Assembly (NCBI GenBank): GCA_001986395.2
Contig: MQVO02000010.1
Coordinates: 930,001-994,000 of the forward strand
DNA: 64,000 bases
Direction of reading: 5' to 3'
Source of the DNA: Irpex lacteus
Lineage: Eukaryota > Basidiomycota > Agaricomycetes > Polyporales > Irpicaceae
Position numbers and translations under genes: made by a program. The notes below the pieces were generated by a model that saw only the letters and a program-made list of their open reading frames with translations, searched no databases and was not told the origin of the DNA. Shown here piece by piece: positions 11,047 to 24,001 of the stretch (position 1 is its first letter; each line of letters opens with the position of its first letter).

Positions 11047-13025
11047 TCAGAGTGAACCTTGTGAATTGGGACTACCACTAGTCCGCCTCCTCTTAGATGG
11101 CCCAGGCTCTGGTTCTTCTCTGCACCGCTTGGAGGACCCGCTACCTGAGCTGCTGCTGGAGTACGACTGGCTTGGTTGAGCACGCCTTTGAGAGGGTCTG
11201 TTCCCTTTCCGGTTCCCTTTTTTCGGTGTGGAGGGGCCCTTTTCTGGTATGATCCTTCGCCTTACCGCGCCGACTTTGATCATCCTTTTATACACTCTGT
11301 GAAACAGTCAAATCTTGAACAAACCAACAAAAAACTGCAACTTACCTCTCAGCATCACTAGGAATATTTAGATCTACCTCAGAAGTTGCACCAAGGTCCT
11401 CGCGAACGTCGCTGTCAAGGCCGACTAGCCAACTTTCGCTGTAAAAGTTCTTCGGAAGTCCTTTGACAGGCTGCCGGGTCGTTTCATCCTCCCCAGTTAT
11501 GCGAGGACGCGGATGTGTACCGGACTTCAGTTTCCCCTCCGCATCATACTTATCTGCCATGTTGAGGGCGTCACATACTTCCACTACATGCCCTACTCTC
11601 CCATTCCTCCACCGCATCTTCTTAGCTACAGCCCAGGTATTTCCATCATCCTGAACAAGTTCGTCGTCACTGTGTATGCCTCTTCCAGCCCGTTTGAGGA
11701 TAGGTACCAGATGCTTTGTCGATTTATGGCCTTGAGCAGCTTTCACTCGACGGTTGGCCATCTAGGAGCCACATAGGCAGTGAGCGGAGTAGCAAAAGGT
11801 TGAAAGGCAGAGCAGGTACTTGCCTCGGCGATTCTGCTATTAGCTTTTGCTTGAAGCTTCTTCTTGAGCAACCTGTGAGCGTGCTCTGGCGGAAGCGTGG
11901 CTTTATTGATGTCTTGATATGCCAGTTTAAGAGCCTTGAAGTGTACTGAGAAATAGCGCCGTACTTCTTCCTTATCTTGAGATACAGCATTGTTTACCCT
12001 GACATACTGTTCGGCGAAGATCCTTATGCAACGCTTATTCCAAGCAGAGGCAGGGGTGGCCTGCATATCGAGCCGTAGAGGGTATTTAGCAAGATTGTAC
12101 CGTGAGAAAGAAGGCCCATCTCTCTTGTCCCCAGTCTTTTCATATCTTGCGACGGAGCCAGGCAGAGGGAGTGAAAAACGGGATTGGTTGTCCTCCCTGT
12201 TCATCCAAAGCAGAGCAGTTGTACGGATATGTTTCTGGAGAAATACAAGATCAGACGGCTCCAAGAATCAAGGCTCCCAAGTTACTCGCCTGCAAGTTCT
12301 TTTCTCTATCACCGCGTTGTTTCACGGTCAGGCGATCAACTGGCTGATCCTCAGACTGCTGAGAATCCTGCGGGTCCCTTTTCTTGCGGGATTGACTTCC
12401 CTTTTTGGTGGGGCTAGCTGGGTCTTCGGCCGCCATCATACCGCGAATAGCCTGTGCCATCTCTCCACCGTTGACTAGGTTGTTCTGCACAGCATGCATA
12501 TGAGTCATGTGCGGAAGAGAGTGACAGGTGAAGCTTACCGGATTGGCCTCCCATTCCTGCAGCAGTCGTTCCTACGTAGCGAAAGCATATCAGAGACGTT
12601 CCTGGCGGAAAGCATAGAACTTACGAAATCGGCATGGGGTGGATCTTGTAGGCCATAGGGCGGGAAACGAGCTGCAGAAGGTTGTCGTCAGGGATTAACG
12701 AGAGGCAAAGTGAATGGCCATACCTGATAAGGGCTCAAGCGTCTTACTTTGGCTAGGGAGTTGGAACGTTACCGCCTTCTGAAGAAAAGACGATGAATAG
12801 ACAACCTGGACATCAACGTACAAGATAGACTCACCCCCTTCCCGTCCGTCTTCCACACGGTGGCTTTTTTCGATGGCCAAGGGATTTGGCCGTCTTTCAA
12901 AGCCTTATGGTTTCTTCCATTGTCCCTCTCACTCTCTCGTTCATCGCCTTCGCCTCGTTGTTTCCGCTTTTCCTTGTCCTTGTTCTGCTTACGACTACGC
13001 TCCCTCTCCTTCCGATCATGACCAT

Positions 13026-13066
<41 letters not shown>

Positions 13067-14167
13067 CGCTCCTGCTCCCGCTCCCGCTCCCGTTCCCGCT
13101 CCCGCTCCCGCTCCCGCTCCCGCTCCCGCTCCCGCTCCCGTTCCCGTGCCTGCTCCTGCTCTCGCTCCCGTGCCTGCTCCTGCTCTCGCTCCCGCTCCCG
13201 CTCCCGCTCCTGCTCCTGCTCCCGCTCCCTCTCCCGCTCCCGTTCCCGTGCCTGCTCCCGCTCCCGCTCCTGTTCCTGCTCCCGCTCCTGCTCCTGCTCT
13301 CGCTCCCGCTCCCGCTCCCGCTCCCTTTCCCGCTCCCTCTCCCTCTCCCGCTCCCGCTCCTTGCCCTTCTCTCCCCGTCCTTTATCCTTGTACAGCGATG
13401 AGATTACGGTGAGGCTACGATGGGGCAGAGATAGCAGTTGTAACTGACCTTCTGTACATCCTTCCCCTCCGCCCAGTGTGGGGGGCACTTGAATTCGAAT
13501 CTATGTTCAAGCTGGGTATCCATTTCGTCCTGAGATTGTGCTTCTGACTGAGTATTCCTCGTCTGTACTGGTAAAGGTTTCTTCTTTCTTCCAGGCCTCT
13601 CCTTGGCCTCTTTCCGCTTCTTGGTAGCACGATTGTCCAACTTGTCTTCCTCTTCCTCATGCCTATTCTTGGAATGAGCTTTTCCTTGCGCACCTTGCAG
13701 CGGTGCTGGCGGCGCTGGTGCTGGTGCTGGCGGTGCTGGTGCTGGTGGTGCTGGTGCTGGCGGTGGCTGTGCATTTCCAGGAGCCCTCCTCTTCGCCCCG
13801 CGAATAGGGTTCTGCCATAACATCGGGAATTTGGCACTAATTTGAACAGACAAGCTGATTACTTACCTCTGCATCGATCTCCGCCGCTCTTTGTAGGTCT
13901 TGGTTTTGCCTAAGATCAGTAAAAAACATGTTTGTTTCAGGTGGTATCACGACGCTATCCATGAATATTGCATCGTAATCAACCCTGCGTGCACGTATCT
14001 AAAGTACTGCGAAGTTAGGAAGCTCTATCAGTGAGTGAAGTGCGAAGACTTGCCAGCTCGAAAGGCGCATATCCGGGGGCAAAATCGAAAGCTGGCATAG
14101 GGCTAGAAATCCTCGCAAAGGCGGGGCGTGGAACAGGTCGCCCATGATCAGGCTGTGGGATGTCCAT
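11047..14167 (-). CDS. Companion protein of the element, with long RE/QE repeat
   Basis: The ATG at 14,167 ([15 protein letters not shown]) opens a gene of about ten exons ending at 11,047. The first intron has a GC donor (GCAAGT at 14,053). The order is: N-terminal region; Pro/Ala-rich stretch (13,683-13,770); Lys/Arg-rich basic stretch; a block of about 115 residues of Arg-Glu and Gln-Glu dipeptides (13,021-13,370); a globular region containing [18 protein letters not shown] and [16 protein letters not shown]; then a basic Ser-rich tail. I recognise no domain. Its place at the element end and its charged, nuclear-type make-up suggest a DNA- or RNA-binding partner of the transposase, as many CACTA elements carry a second protein. 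That role is inference. Low-complexity parts may vary in length between copies. Confidence 0.55.
13021..13370 (-). repeat. Hexanucleotide repeat tract inside the companion gene
   Basis: About 58 units of CTCCCG or CTCCTG (plus strand), mixed with CTCTCG and TTCCCG variants, code on the minus strand for alternating Arg-Glu and Gln-Glu. The repeat has no stop codons in several frames on both strands, which creates long spurious open frames. The mix of two unit types in blocks (CTCCTG clusters, then CTCCCG clusters) suggests repeated local duplication. Confidence 0.85.
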
Positions 14168-14344
14168 CACAGTGGCGAGCGTGATGGCAGAGGAGAGGAA
14201 AGAGATGATGTGGCCCGGTAGACGACTGTTGAGCTGTATAACGAATCCGTGAGTGGGCTAGGTCTTTTCATTCTCCATAGCGGCCTACGTACTGAATGAA
14301 ACAATGATTTCCCATTTTTTCTTTATGACATTCTATCGCTCATT

Positions 14345-16050
14345 CTATCGCTCATTCTTTACATCCTTGCTCACGACGCAATCGCATTCCAGAGCTCTTA
14401 TAGTATGGTAGATACAAAATACGGAACCAGAGCCTACAATTCTATGGCAGTAGGATAGGGAGGCAGCGTCATTAAGCAAATCAGCGCCAAGATAATAACC
14501 AGATACACGAACCTCCGGTCCAGATGCTATACATTTTTGAAAGACACAGCAAGAGCCAGCAGTACAACGCTGGCTACACTTATCTGAAGGATGATGTAAG
14601 TATATGGAAGCGAACAATTGAGTTGGCCAGGATATGACGCCTACCCATAGGAGACTGCGGCCCTTAGAGGAAGGCCTAACCAGCTTCGGAGCTATGAGCG
14701 AAAGAGATCTTGTCAAGCGATAACAGAAGCGAGTAAATGAATCCAACGCGTACCTTCTGTACACCATAGAGCTACTGATTTTGAGGTGAGCGTAGCAATG
14801 GCGAAGCGATCTTCTTCTTCAAATTCGTGCTGCTAAAGACCGCCGGGAAAATTAGACAGAGGCAAAGAGATCGTCAAGGGAGAACTTACCGCTATGGCTA
14901 GAATTCTTGCGGCCTTCCCTAGATTCCACGATCCGCTATGAGCATAATTGGGAAGGACATAGAGAACGCACTTGGACTCACCAGGATGGATGAGAGTAAA
15001 GAATTTGGTACCGCTTCCGTCATCGACAAACCATGCCCTCACCTTCCCTTCATCAAACGCACTTATCAAAACGGTGTCATTGTGCACAAAGATGGCAGCA
15101 GAGCTGCTATCGGGGTAGTTGTGTGAGATGGTGAGGTATTTTCGAAAGGGTGCTCTGTAGTCAAAGCGATAGAGTTCAAATCGCGACGTGCGGCCTACAG
15201 CAATGGTGCCGGTGTTGGGAGAAAGAAGCGTGGTCCCCCTGGAAGCAGTGTTACCCTGCGTTGAGGCTGATCGTAATAGGTACTCACAAGGCAGCCTCAG
15301 GCTTCAGAAGATGCCGGCGCATAACGCCGGTTTTTGCATCCCACACCCTTACACGATATGAAAGGCCAAGTTCAGTACACATTGCATACATGTGGTTGAA
15401 TAACTCACCTGAGACCATGGTATTGGTACGAAATAATGAGCGTATCTTCAGTGGCCCAGTGGAGACCGGTAATATGGACATCAGAACGACGCTCGAATTG
15501 AGGCCACTTAAGAGAAATGCCCTCCTGCCATTGCTCTGACGATATATTAGTGGTCTCCAAGAGGAATAGTGATATAGTGATAGCACTACTCACCATTTCT
15601 AGAGTTCCAAGCCCAAGTTCGAACATCTACACCATTCCCAGTGACAAGCCTCGCTCCACTTCTACTCACGCTGGCATGGGATATGCGGTGATTGCTGACC
15701 CTCATAACTGAAGAGTCAACGGAAAGCTATGGGACAAGTTAGCTAAAGGGTCACTGCAGCGATGTTCAGCTACTCACAGGATTGGCGAGGGATGTGTTCA
15801 CCACCGTTCCATCGGTGTAAACACACAGCAAGGATCCTACCTGCCCTGTAAGCCACAACAGCATGCAAATCTTCTCCGGATACCATATGCGAGCCTCGAG
15901 TTTGCCAGAGTCCGTTGCCAGAACGAAGGTGCAGTCAGAATTAGAGCAGGCAAGCCAGGTCCCCTCCTTGCTGAAAGCAAGAGCGTATAAGCCGCTCAGA
16001 TTGAGTCCCTTCTCCTCCGTATTCCATGCCTCAGAGTATTGAAGTACCAT
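14345..16050 (-). CDS. WD40 repeat protein
   Basis: The ATG at 16,050 starts MVLQYSEAWNTEEKG. Exons are joined across GTGAGT donors at about 15,777, 15,596 and 15,410. Blade-like segments appear in order: LYALAFSKEGTWLACSNSD with a following strand; SRSGARLVTGNGVDVRTW; VHITGLHWATEDTLIISY followed by LRVWDAKTG; a segment with NTGTIAVGRTSRFELYRF; VLISAFDEGKVRAWFVDD; and, after an acceptor near 14,826, DRFAIATLTSKSVALW. That is a single seven-bladed propeller of the WD40 type, a protein-binding platform. It has no enzyme domain. The last exons between 14,345 and 14,780 are uncertain. It sits between the companion gene and the transposase. Confidence 0.55.
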
Positions 16051-16299
16051 GGTGCACTATTGGGGTGATAGGTGATAGTATGTGCGATGGATGAGTGTGG
16101 CCGAAGGCGGGCTTGATTCCAAGTCCGAGTGGCGTCCGTGTGTGCGCAAAGCCCTTTGTTCAAGTCTGAGTCCGTGAACCTCTCTCTTCTACCTCCATAC
16201 TCTCTTCTACCTCCATAGCCGTGACTTCACGCGAACGTCCACTTCAGGTAACGATAGTGCATAAGAGAGAAATAAATTGCTCACCTCTTCATTCGACAG

Positions 16300-17301
16300 A
16301 TGACTTCCTCCAAAGTGGTCAGATTCAAAACGACATGGACGAAGGATCCGGAGTCCCCAATCACAGACGTCTACATACCACATCCAACGTCTAAGCCTTC
16401 TATCCCAACACAGTGAGCTTGACACGCATGACTCGGTGGACTGTATCTGACTTTGCCGTCCTAGACTCAGTCTTTCGATTTCCGGTGGCTTTGAACATGA
16501 GAAACAGGAGCAAGCTGTGGCGGCCGCGCCGCCCGCGCCCGCAGCGGTAGCGCCGACTCGGATTAAGGAAGGACACCAGAAGGGAGGGGCATCCGTCGAG
16601 AACAAGAGCACTCTGGAGGCGGGGCGGGCTCGTGCAAACAAGAAACAGTCACCGCTGAAGGTCGTCATTCCTCCTAGGTATGATGTCCCTTCAGCATCAT
16701 CTATCATCACTCAACTTCTATACAGCATCGACACCTCGGACCTTTCAACCCCGCCCGCCTCGGAGGACGACAATGAGTTCCAAGAGACGGTACACCATCT
16801 TCATGAGCTCTGCGTACCGTACTTACCTTATATGCCATGCAGGCTGCCTTGGAAGCAGTGTCTCAGCGCAAGCAACGTACAATCCGCGACACAAACTTCA
16901 TCATCTACTATTTCACGTCTGTAGGATCAAAACGAATTCGAACGCCGCCGCAGATACCCATGTCGACGGGTATTCTACCCAACGATATCTATATCCACAG
17001 GGATGAGCGGGGCTTTCACGCATGGCGTTGCACCGCAATCCAACCTCGCAATCCACGTCTCACTTGGGTCGAGCTTCCGGAAGGCACCCAGGAGTCCATG
17101 GGAGGTGGGAAAGACCGTATATTCGTGATTACGGAAACTGGGATGCCCGGATGGGTGGTGGGTCCGACTATAGACAGGAAGTACAAACGTGGAAGCCTAC
17201 CGAAAACCCCGGCGAAGCAGGGTAAGAAGGGCAGCGAGAGAGGTGCGACTCTAAAGAAGGTGACTGGCGACGCCGGAAAGGGGAAGGGGAAAGGGGCATA
17301 A
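16300..17301 (+). CDS. Unrecognised protein, 298 aa, three exons
   Basis: Exons 16,300-16,412, 16,465-16,789 and 16,843-17,301 join in frame (GTGAGC...CTAG and GTACAC...GCAG). The protein starts MTSSKVVRFKTTWTKDPESP, has an Ala/Pro-rich linker, then a folded-looking part (TNFIIYYFTSVGSKRIRTP, IYIHRDERGFHAWRCTAIQ, MPGWVVGPTIDRKYKRG), and ends in a Lys/Gly-rich tail (AGKGKGKGA) that could bind nucleic acid. I do not recognise the family. It lies back to back with the WD40 gene (start codons 250 bp apart) and ends 90 bp from the end of the transposase gene, so it is an integral part of the element. Confidence 0.6.
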
Positions 17302-17393
17302 GCTGAAGGAAAGGTTCTAATCGAGGAGCGGCTCTGATGAAAGCGACCGATGACACTGGAAAGGGTAAAGGTTCTAATTTGCGGATTCTATAG

Positions 17394-20300
17394 CTACTTG
17401 GGGCCTTTGTGTGGTCCCTTCTGCGCGATATCGTTCAGCTTGTTTTGATGTATATGATGCGTAATAATAGCTTTGCGACTTACTCTGAAACATGGCCTGA
17501 CGTGGATGCAGCTTCGTGTGATGCCCGGCACCTGTACGGGATTGCAAGCGAAGTGGCAGACGATGTCGCTGACATCCAACAAAATCGTCTGCTTGCTTTT
17601 CCTCTTGTAGAAAAGGTGGCCGATGTCACCTAAGCTCCCAGATCTTCTCTGAGCAAGATAAAAGTCCCGCGAGACATCTTCGTTCTTCAGAGGCTCGAAA
17701 CAGCGAACAGCCACATGAGTATAGAAGCCATCCGCATTACCGCCTAGACTCTGGATCATGATGGAGATGATCTGGGCCGGGTACCACTTTCCTGTAGGAT
17801 AGTCACCGAACACCACATAGCTATTATTTTCGCTAGTAGGCTTTGTAGAGTAAGTAGCCCTTCCGTAGGTGATAGAGCTCTGGAACAGAGCCTGGCGAGA
17901 AGGAACCGCATCACGGTCTTTGTCACAGATGAGCAGGTACAGATCTGCCGGAATATCTTCTTTTTTGGTAGTATTGGAGTAGGTGATCTTGTTGTCGAAG
18001 TAGCCTCCACTCTCGCTTTGCAGAGTCCCTCGACCATCGCTATCAAAGGCGTTCATGAATGCAGCTCTCAAACCTTCCAGGCTTGGTGGAAGGCTGATCA
18101 TAGATGTACGGATGTCCTGGGACATGCAGAGACGCCTCATCATCGTTAATTCCATCTCCCCTATCAAAGCCTTCCAAATGAGATGCTGAAAGCGAGAGGG
18201 AAAAGGGAAATAGGTGACACTTACCGGGTTTGGAGTTAGTGGGTACTTTTTGTAGCAGAAAGTTGATGCGCTCTAGGAAATTGGATCGTTGGCCAGGGGC
18301 AGGCCCAAATCTCTTCAGGGTCTCCCTAAGGTGCAGCGAGATGTGCTGGTTGGGGATCAGCCCCATGTGTGGGTAAAGCCGACGTAAACCGCGAAGATAT
18401 TTCAACAAAAGATCGTAGGCGTAATCTGCTGCTCCTATGCTGGTACTTCTCATGAGCGCGACATCTGCTGCGATAGAAAAGTCCAGAAAATTCTCCAAAA
18501 TTTGTCTCTCTCGTGAATCATCAGGGCATGTGCCCCAAATCCGAGGAAGTGCGCTCACGAGGATTACAGTGGTGGTAGTACGCAGAGCGTCCTGAGACAA
18601 AGTACCATGCGATTTGTTGCCCAAGTCGGAAGGGACTCTTCCGATCCAGGAAGGCAAAGTAATGCGCGCAATGTCTTGATGGATCTCAGACAGGATCTTG
18701 CTCCCCAATACGGCTGTTTTGACGTTTGGTGGGTCTTCTTTCTCGCCTTCCTGGGCACGTCTAGCTGTTTCCTGGACCATTAAACAATAGTATGAAGAGT
18801 CAGCAATTGTCTACTACTACTGTGAATTCAGGCGTACCATCGCAAAGAGAACGTGAGATAGCTCTTCCCTTGTGACAGTGCGAAGATTTAGAGAGGAAGA
18901 GATGGAGGCTACAGATGCTGAGGCGACTGCCACGCTGGGCATAGCCAGCAGCCTGGAAGGTTCTGCGCCTCTGGATAGGATGCTTAGAGCCAGCTGCGCA
19001 TTGCCTACCTGGCTTTGGATCCTCGATGTAACCATAGACTCGAGGACCTTCTTACGAAGGTCTACCAAGGGCTTTTGCGTTTTCGCACGAAGGAGAACGG
19101 CTTCTCCTGTATGCAACTCATACTTGGAAGGCGGGTCATCTCTCCCAACCCGTGGCATGGGGTCCAGGGGATCTCCTTTGTCGTCTACTACGCCTTGTAC
19201 CGCTCTCTACAGCGATTTATTAGATAGATCAGCTCACAGATTTGAGAGAATCATACCCATTCCAGCAGGGTTTTGTAGAGAGCGGCTTTACGCCCCCCTG
19301 TACCTTCTCCGGCCATGCGACAGCATTCCTTGAGGTATTTGGCACGAATCTCGCCAAGCTGCTTATCCGTTCCACGCATAACCATTTCCCAGGCGTGCTG
19401 CACTCTCACAGGATCAAGATCCTCCTTCTTCTTCGACGAAGAGGGGCCGGTGTCTCCAAGACCATCTGGGAGGAGAGCGTTCATGTCCCAAATCACTCGG
19501 AGGTGATGATCGGCATTGTTCGTCAGCAAATTGTGCGACAGCTCCACAGCTGTGAAACGAACTGCATCGAAGTAAGGAAGACGCAGAAGCTCTGTCCACC
19601 TGATGCCATACTTGTTGAAATGCCTCACTTGAGCGGCTGAGTCGAGGCCCTTCCATTCGATCGCGAGTCTCCTATGCTCCTCTGCGGTACGAGGTGCTGG
19701 CCAAGTCTCCGGATCCAGATTATCAATGTCCTTCGCCTCCACTGGGCACTGGGTACACCACTTGCCGATTCCGGATAACTTCTTCACAGCCATCAAATCC
19801 CCCAGCAGGAGCACTATAGCTGCCTGGGCCAGACGGCCGTTTGGATATTTCTTGGTGGAGCTATAGTATACTCCGGGGTCCCAAAAATCGCAGAAAAGAT
19901 CGACAACGAACTTCAAAACGTTATTGAGCTGTTCCAGTCTAGGCTCTCGGGGACCGGGGAAGACGCAGAAGATGAAGACATATTCTAGGTTATAGCGAAT
20001 GTCGGGGGGGAGGTTATGGCAGATGAGGCATATCGTGCCCACGCTGTACGATTTTCCTCCGTGCTTATTGAAGAAAGGGTTGAGGTTATCCATGCAGATG
20101 CTGAAAGCGAGACGAATATCACTTGGGCCTTTGCAGGTAAAGAAGTTTTTCCCGTCCGGGCCGCAGAAGTTCCTGAGGACCTCTCCGTCCCATATATCGA
20201 GGAGCTCCCCTTCACCAGCACCCGTGGCATATACGTCCCGGTCAAGCATGTCTTCTATTCCTGGGTGATTCAGAAGCCTTCCAAGCCAGACACGAAAATT

Positions 20301-21421
20301 CTGGAAATGGATCAGTCGCTCAGGTTCCTCCACTTTGCTCCCCTTCCGCTTCCGTTTACAAGTGAGCGGCCGTCCACAGGGAGGGAGGTTGTAGGCGGCT
20401 TGATACGTACACGTCTTTGGGTGATCCTTCAAGTCGTAGCAGGCGAAGCAAGCCCGGCAGCAGATAAAGGCGTCCAGAACTGGCTCTAGCTGGAGTGAGG
20501 ACAAGATACGATCTATGGTGGCAGGGATGGCATCGGGAACGCTCAAATTGATCTCTTCGTCAGGGAGTAGATGCGTCTCATGAAGCTTCAGAACCAGCCT
20601 GAGTATGGGAATCACGAATTGATTGCAGCGGTTGACGGAAAGGTAGCATACAACGTGCAGCACCGCTAGAAGCATGTAGCATGCAAAGAAGATAGGCTTG
20701 GACAGCAGCTGATTGGGGGCGAGAAGAGGCTCTGACAAAAATGAGTGACAACTAAATGGAAACGGGTTGATACTCACCTATTTCGACCACCGAGATGCCT
20801 GCCCCTCGAACTATCCTACCAGTGGCTTTTGTCATTCGCTGACGCTCCCACTCCATCCCCTTTCGCCTTTGTAGTTCGTGCATCTCCCCCTGTATGATCT
20901 GCGGCAGCATTGCAAGATCTCCTTCGCCAAGAACACTCATACTCTGCAGGACAATCGTCTGAGCCTCGTAGAAGGCAGAGATAAGCCATTTCTCGTAATC
21001 CAAAAAGGCAGCGTTCTGGGTGAGGCCCTCCTGTAGAGGGTATGCGCCTTCATTTGGGATCATGGGCAAGTCTTCGTGTATGGGTACATCTTCATCTTCA
21101 TTGTCAACAGGGGGATTCTTGAAGAACAGCGGTTGAGTGTAGTTTCGGATTTCCTTTGCCTTGGAGTCGAGCTGGCGTCGAATCCGAAGTAAAGTGCTCT
21201 GTCGGTGATGAAGGGGCCCCAGTATGTTACAATGACAACTGCCACACAACGCAACCCATACATACCTCCGCATGCAGAGCCTCTTTCCCTCCCTTGTGTT
21301 TTACATATCCTCTCTCACTCCATACCCGCCCCGGGATCTGACCGAACACTGCATCTTGCACAAAGCCGTAATCAGCGCACTCGTCGCAAGTGCACACGTG
21401 CTCCGGTTTTGATCCCTCCAT
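17394..21421 (-). CDS. Tnp2-type CACTA transposase
   Basis: The ATG at 21,421 gives MEGSKPEHVCTCDECADYG, an N-terminal Cys cluster. At least six exons follow, with no frameshift seen, to a stop at 17,394, about 1,100-1,200 residues. A second Cys-rich knuckle is CCRACFACYD...CTY (about 20,430-20,490). The DDE core is readable: LAFSICMDNLNPFFNK (first Asp), PGPREPRLEQLNNVLKFVVD, then IVLLLGDLMAVKKLSG (second Asp), CTQCP, and LRLPYFDAVRFTAVELSHNLL (Glu) with H..RVIW after it. The later exons contain LPSWIGRVPSDLG and FLERINFLLQKV, typical of the Tnp2 C-terminus. This enzyme would cut at the CACTG ends and insert the element with a 2-3 bp duplication. It looks intact, so the element may be autonomous. 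Confidence 0.85.
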
Positions 21422-21911
21422 GCATGAACGAGTTAGCCTGGATGAAGAGTAATGAGGATCGTCAGCCGTTCGGATTACTCAAAGATGCACTTGAGAGCTT
21501 ACGGGGAATGCGCCGCCAAAGAAGGAAGCTGAACTTTGGTTATAGCCGCAAGTCAGCCGAATGTGAGACGATATTGAATAGTACTGGACAGATGTGGATT
21601 AGCAACTTTTGATATCGAGGATGGGCAGCAGCACACCTACAGTGGAACCGAAAGTGCGTCTGTTGTGGCCGCCAAGAAGGAACCGACCTTGAGCGCGCTC
21701 GTCGGTCGTGGCCTATATTTAGGAAACGCTGACTCAAATATCTCGAAAAGGCAATGGAAGCTCACTCTACTTCGCGCGCCAAGTTTCGGCGTATGCTCTG
21801 TGGCAGCGCATACGTTCACCGTGTGCAAAGAGTAAAGTCGGGAAGTATGGGAAGTAAATTATTTAAACAGCCAATCTTAAATGAACTTCTATATGGTACG
21901 CTCCGCGATTA

Positions 21912-22345
21912 TTAATCCAGTAAGAGTACTACACGGTTAACACGATCAGACTGATGAACTCTCGAGGCATCGACAATCTTCTGCAGGCGCTCCTCTTCCG
22001 CAGCTTTCACAAGGCCGACTTCCGTACGCGCCCGAATCAGGGCATTAGCAAGATCCCACATGTCCTGAGTACTTTCGCGACCGAAGCCAAACAGTACGCT
22101 GGGTTCGCCCACGCGGCCTGTGTCCTGTTCGAAGTAGAGGATGCAGCCAACATCCTGCTCTTGTTATATTGGACACTGCGGGAGTTAAGAAGCTTGTCAC
22201 ATACCTCGCGACAGGAGATCTTGCAGCTCTGGTGAACGGTTTGCCTCATGAGAGAGAGGCCCACTATATCGTTGACAATGATCTTATCTGCACAGCCGTT
22301 CCTAGTGAGCAGCGAAGCATGATGAAACGAGAATGGGACTGACAT
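21912..22345 (-). CDS. Unrecognised small protein
   Basis: The ATG at 22,345 (MSVPFSFHHASLLTRNG) runs to a donor after ...KISCRE. A 50-nt intron joins QDVGCILYFEQDTGRVGEPS and ...DMWDLANALIRARTEVGL, ending VVLLLD at 21,912. About 125 residues, with no known domain. An upstream minus-strand exon beginning MAASIAPLAARLSS (about 22,623) might belong to the same gene or to another, but the junction could not be resolved. The segment 22,350-22,940 holds nothing else I can support. Confidence 0.35.
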
Positions 22346-22947
22346 GTGCCTTCACTCAATTTGACCAATATCAGGTTGGCACTTAAGGGGTGAGCATCGG
22401 CGACGTCTGCCCTGTAGGTCACTGGTCTGTCGTAAATTACTCTGTTGAACAAAGATGTCTCAGCGCAGTTCACTAGTACTGTGTACGGGAAATACTCACG
22501 CCGGAAGGCAAGGGGACTCCATCCTGATAACTGCTTGGACGCACAAATCCGGAGATAGAGGAGTGATGTGAGTTTTGGGAGAGGTTCGAGGGAGAGGAAA
22601 GGCGAGCTGCGAGTGGGGCGATGGAGGCAGCCATTCTTATGGAAAACGTGAACCGCAGAGCACACAAAGGACTTGCAAGTTTCAACAGACTCGATTACGC
22701 GTCTATGTTTTCCGGTTGTCCGGTATGCCCTTCTTTGGCTCACTTTTTCTCACACTCGTTTTCGCCCATGCAATCGCAAGCGAGGACTCCTCGATCGCTC
22801 ACTTGTCGTCGGTGCTTGCCTACTGATCTTCTGTGAACCGTGACCGTTCATTACCTAGTGGATTATAATAAACAGATTATTCTCCATACTAGCAGACACG
22901 AACTTGATACTACTCGGCGAACGGAACAAATGAGAAGACTACAAGAA

Positions 22948-24001
22948 CTACATCAGTTGCATGCCCGACTCGCCCGTCTCTTTGGGTGAGATCAACTCCT
23001 CGTTGGACACTACAGTCTTAAAGTCTTGGACATTAAATGCCTGCTCTGCCGCTTCCTCCATAATACTAGCTTCCTCTTGCATGACAGTTGAGAGGTCGCC
23101 CTCATATTTGGATCGGCACTGTGGGCAGAGATCGTAGCCACCGTCGTCGTCATCATACCAACTGAAGTGACTTGATAGTGCTTCCACAACCTCGGCCGCT
23201 GAGTACCATTCGTCACTGAGTAGCCTCTCAACAACTTTATCCCAGCCTTCGAGATTGATGTCGGTGCATCTGCGACCAATGCAGGGTCCATCACGATTCC
23301 GAAGTGGAAGCCGATCGCGGCGAAGCCTACTGACATCAAGTCGGAAGACGTAGACCTTGTGACGAAGCTGCAGAAGATCTGAGAGAACAGGAGGAGGGAT
23401 AGAAGCAAGCTCCGAAGCGGAGAGGGTGTGGAGCGGGGAGGACGCGAGCTTCGCATAGCTGGGGATAAACCACTCTGGCACGCGATAATTTATCGCGAGT
23501 CCCAGGAGGCGGGCGGGCGGGAGGCTATCCAGTTGGGCAGAGAGCTTCTCCATCGCATACGCACGAGCAGCTGGCGCTTCATAGACGTCCGATACCTTCA
23601 GGATGGCCTCCAGCTCCACAGGACTAAAGTTCCTAGGCGAGCTACAGCGCAAGATGCATCGACGTGAGTGTGCGGGATGTGTTAAGGCAGAGATCGGCTT
23701 ACGAAGGTGTGATAACATAGTCCAAGAACCATTGGAATTCCTGCCAGTTCACTTCCTTCAGCTCTAGTGGATTGGCTTCGGTAAACTCAGCAAAACCTTC
23801 CGAGGTTGTCGAAGTCTGGATACGATGGGCCAGAGCCTTGCAACAAGCAGCCAGGAGCGCAACAGGGAGCCGAAAGAGTACAGATTCGACCTGTAAGCGA
23901 GAGTATCCTTATTTACAATGTACAAATACTGAGTACTGAAAAATAGCCACCTTGATGACGACGAAGCGCGAGTCTTCAATGTAATAGGTCTGGGAGCGCA
24001 T
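22948..24001 (-). CDS. BTB/POZ domain protein, copy 1
   Basis: Exons 24,001-23,951, 23,890-23,703 and 23,641-22,948 join in frame to 310 aa. The N-terminal BTB fold reads RFVVIKVESVLFRLPVALLA, ..EFQWFLDYVI, then VELEAILKVSDVYEAPAARAYAMEKL, the usual basidiomycete BTB arrangement with the following helical BACK-like part (RLLGLAINYRVPEWFIPSY). The middle exon is 188 nt, as in two of the three other BTB genes of this element. A Cys pair (CPQCRSKY) near the C-terminus recurs in the others as CRPC/CQSC/CRAC. BTB proteins dimerise and often recruit substrates to cullin-3 ligases. The target is unknown. It is divergent from the other three. Confidence 0.8.

Noticed and set aside
12873..13412. Long plus-strand frames of alternating Pro-Ala or Leu/Pro residues
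   Set aside because: They are the reverse reading of the hexanucleotide tract that codes for RE/QE in the minus-strand companion gene. The repeat lacks stop codons in several frames.
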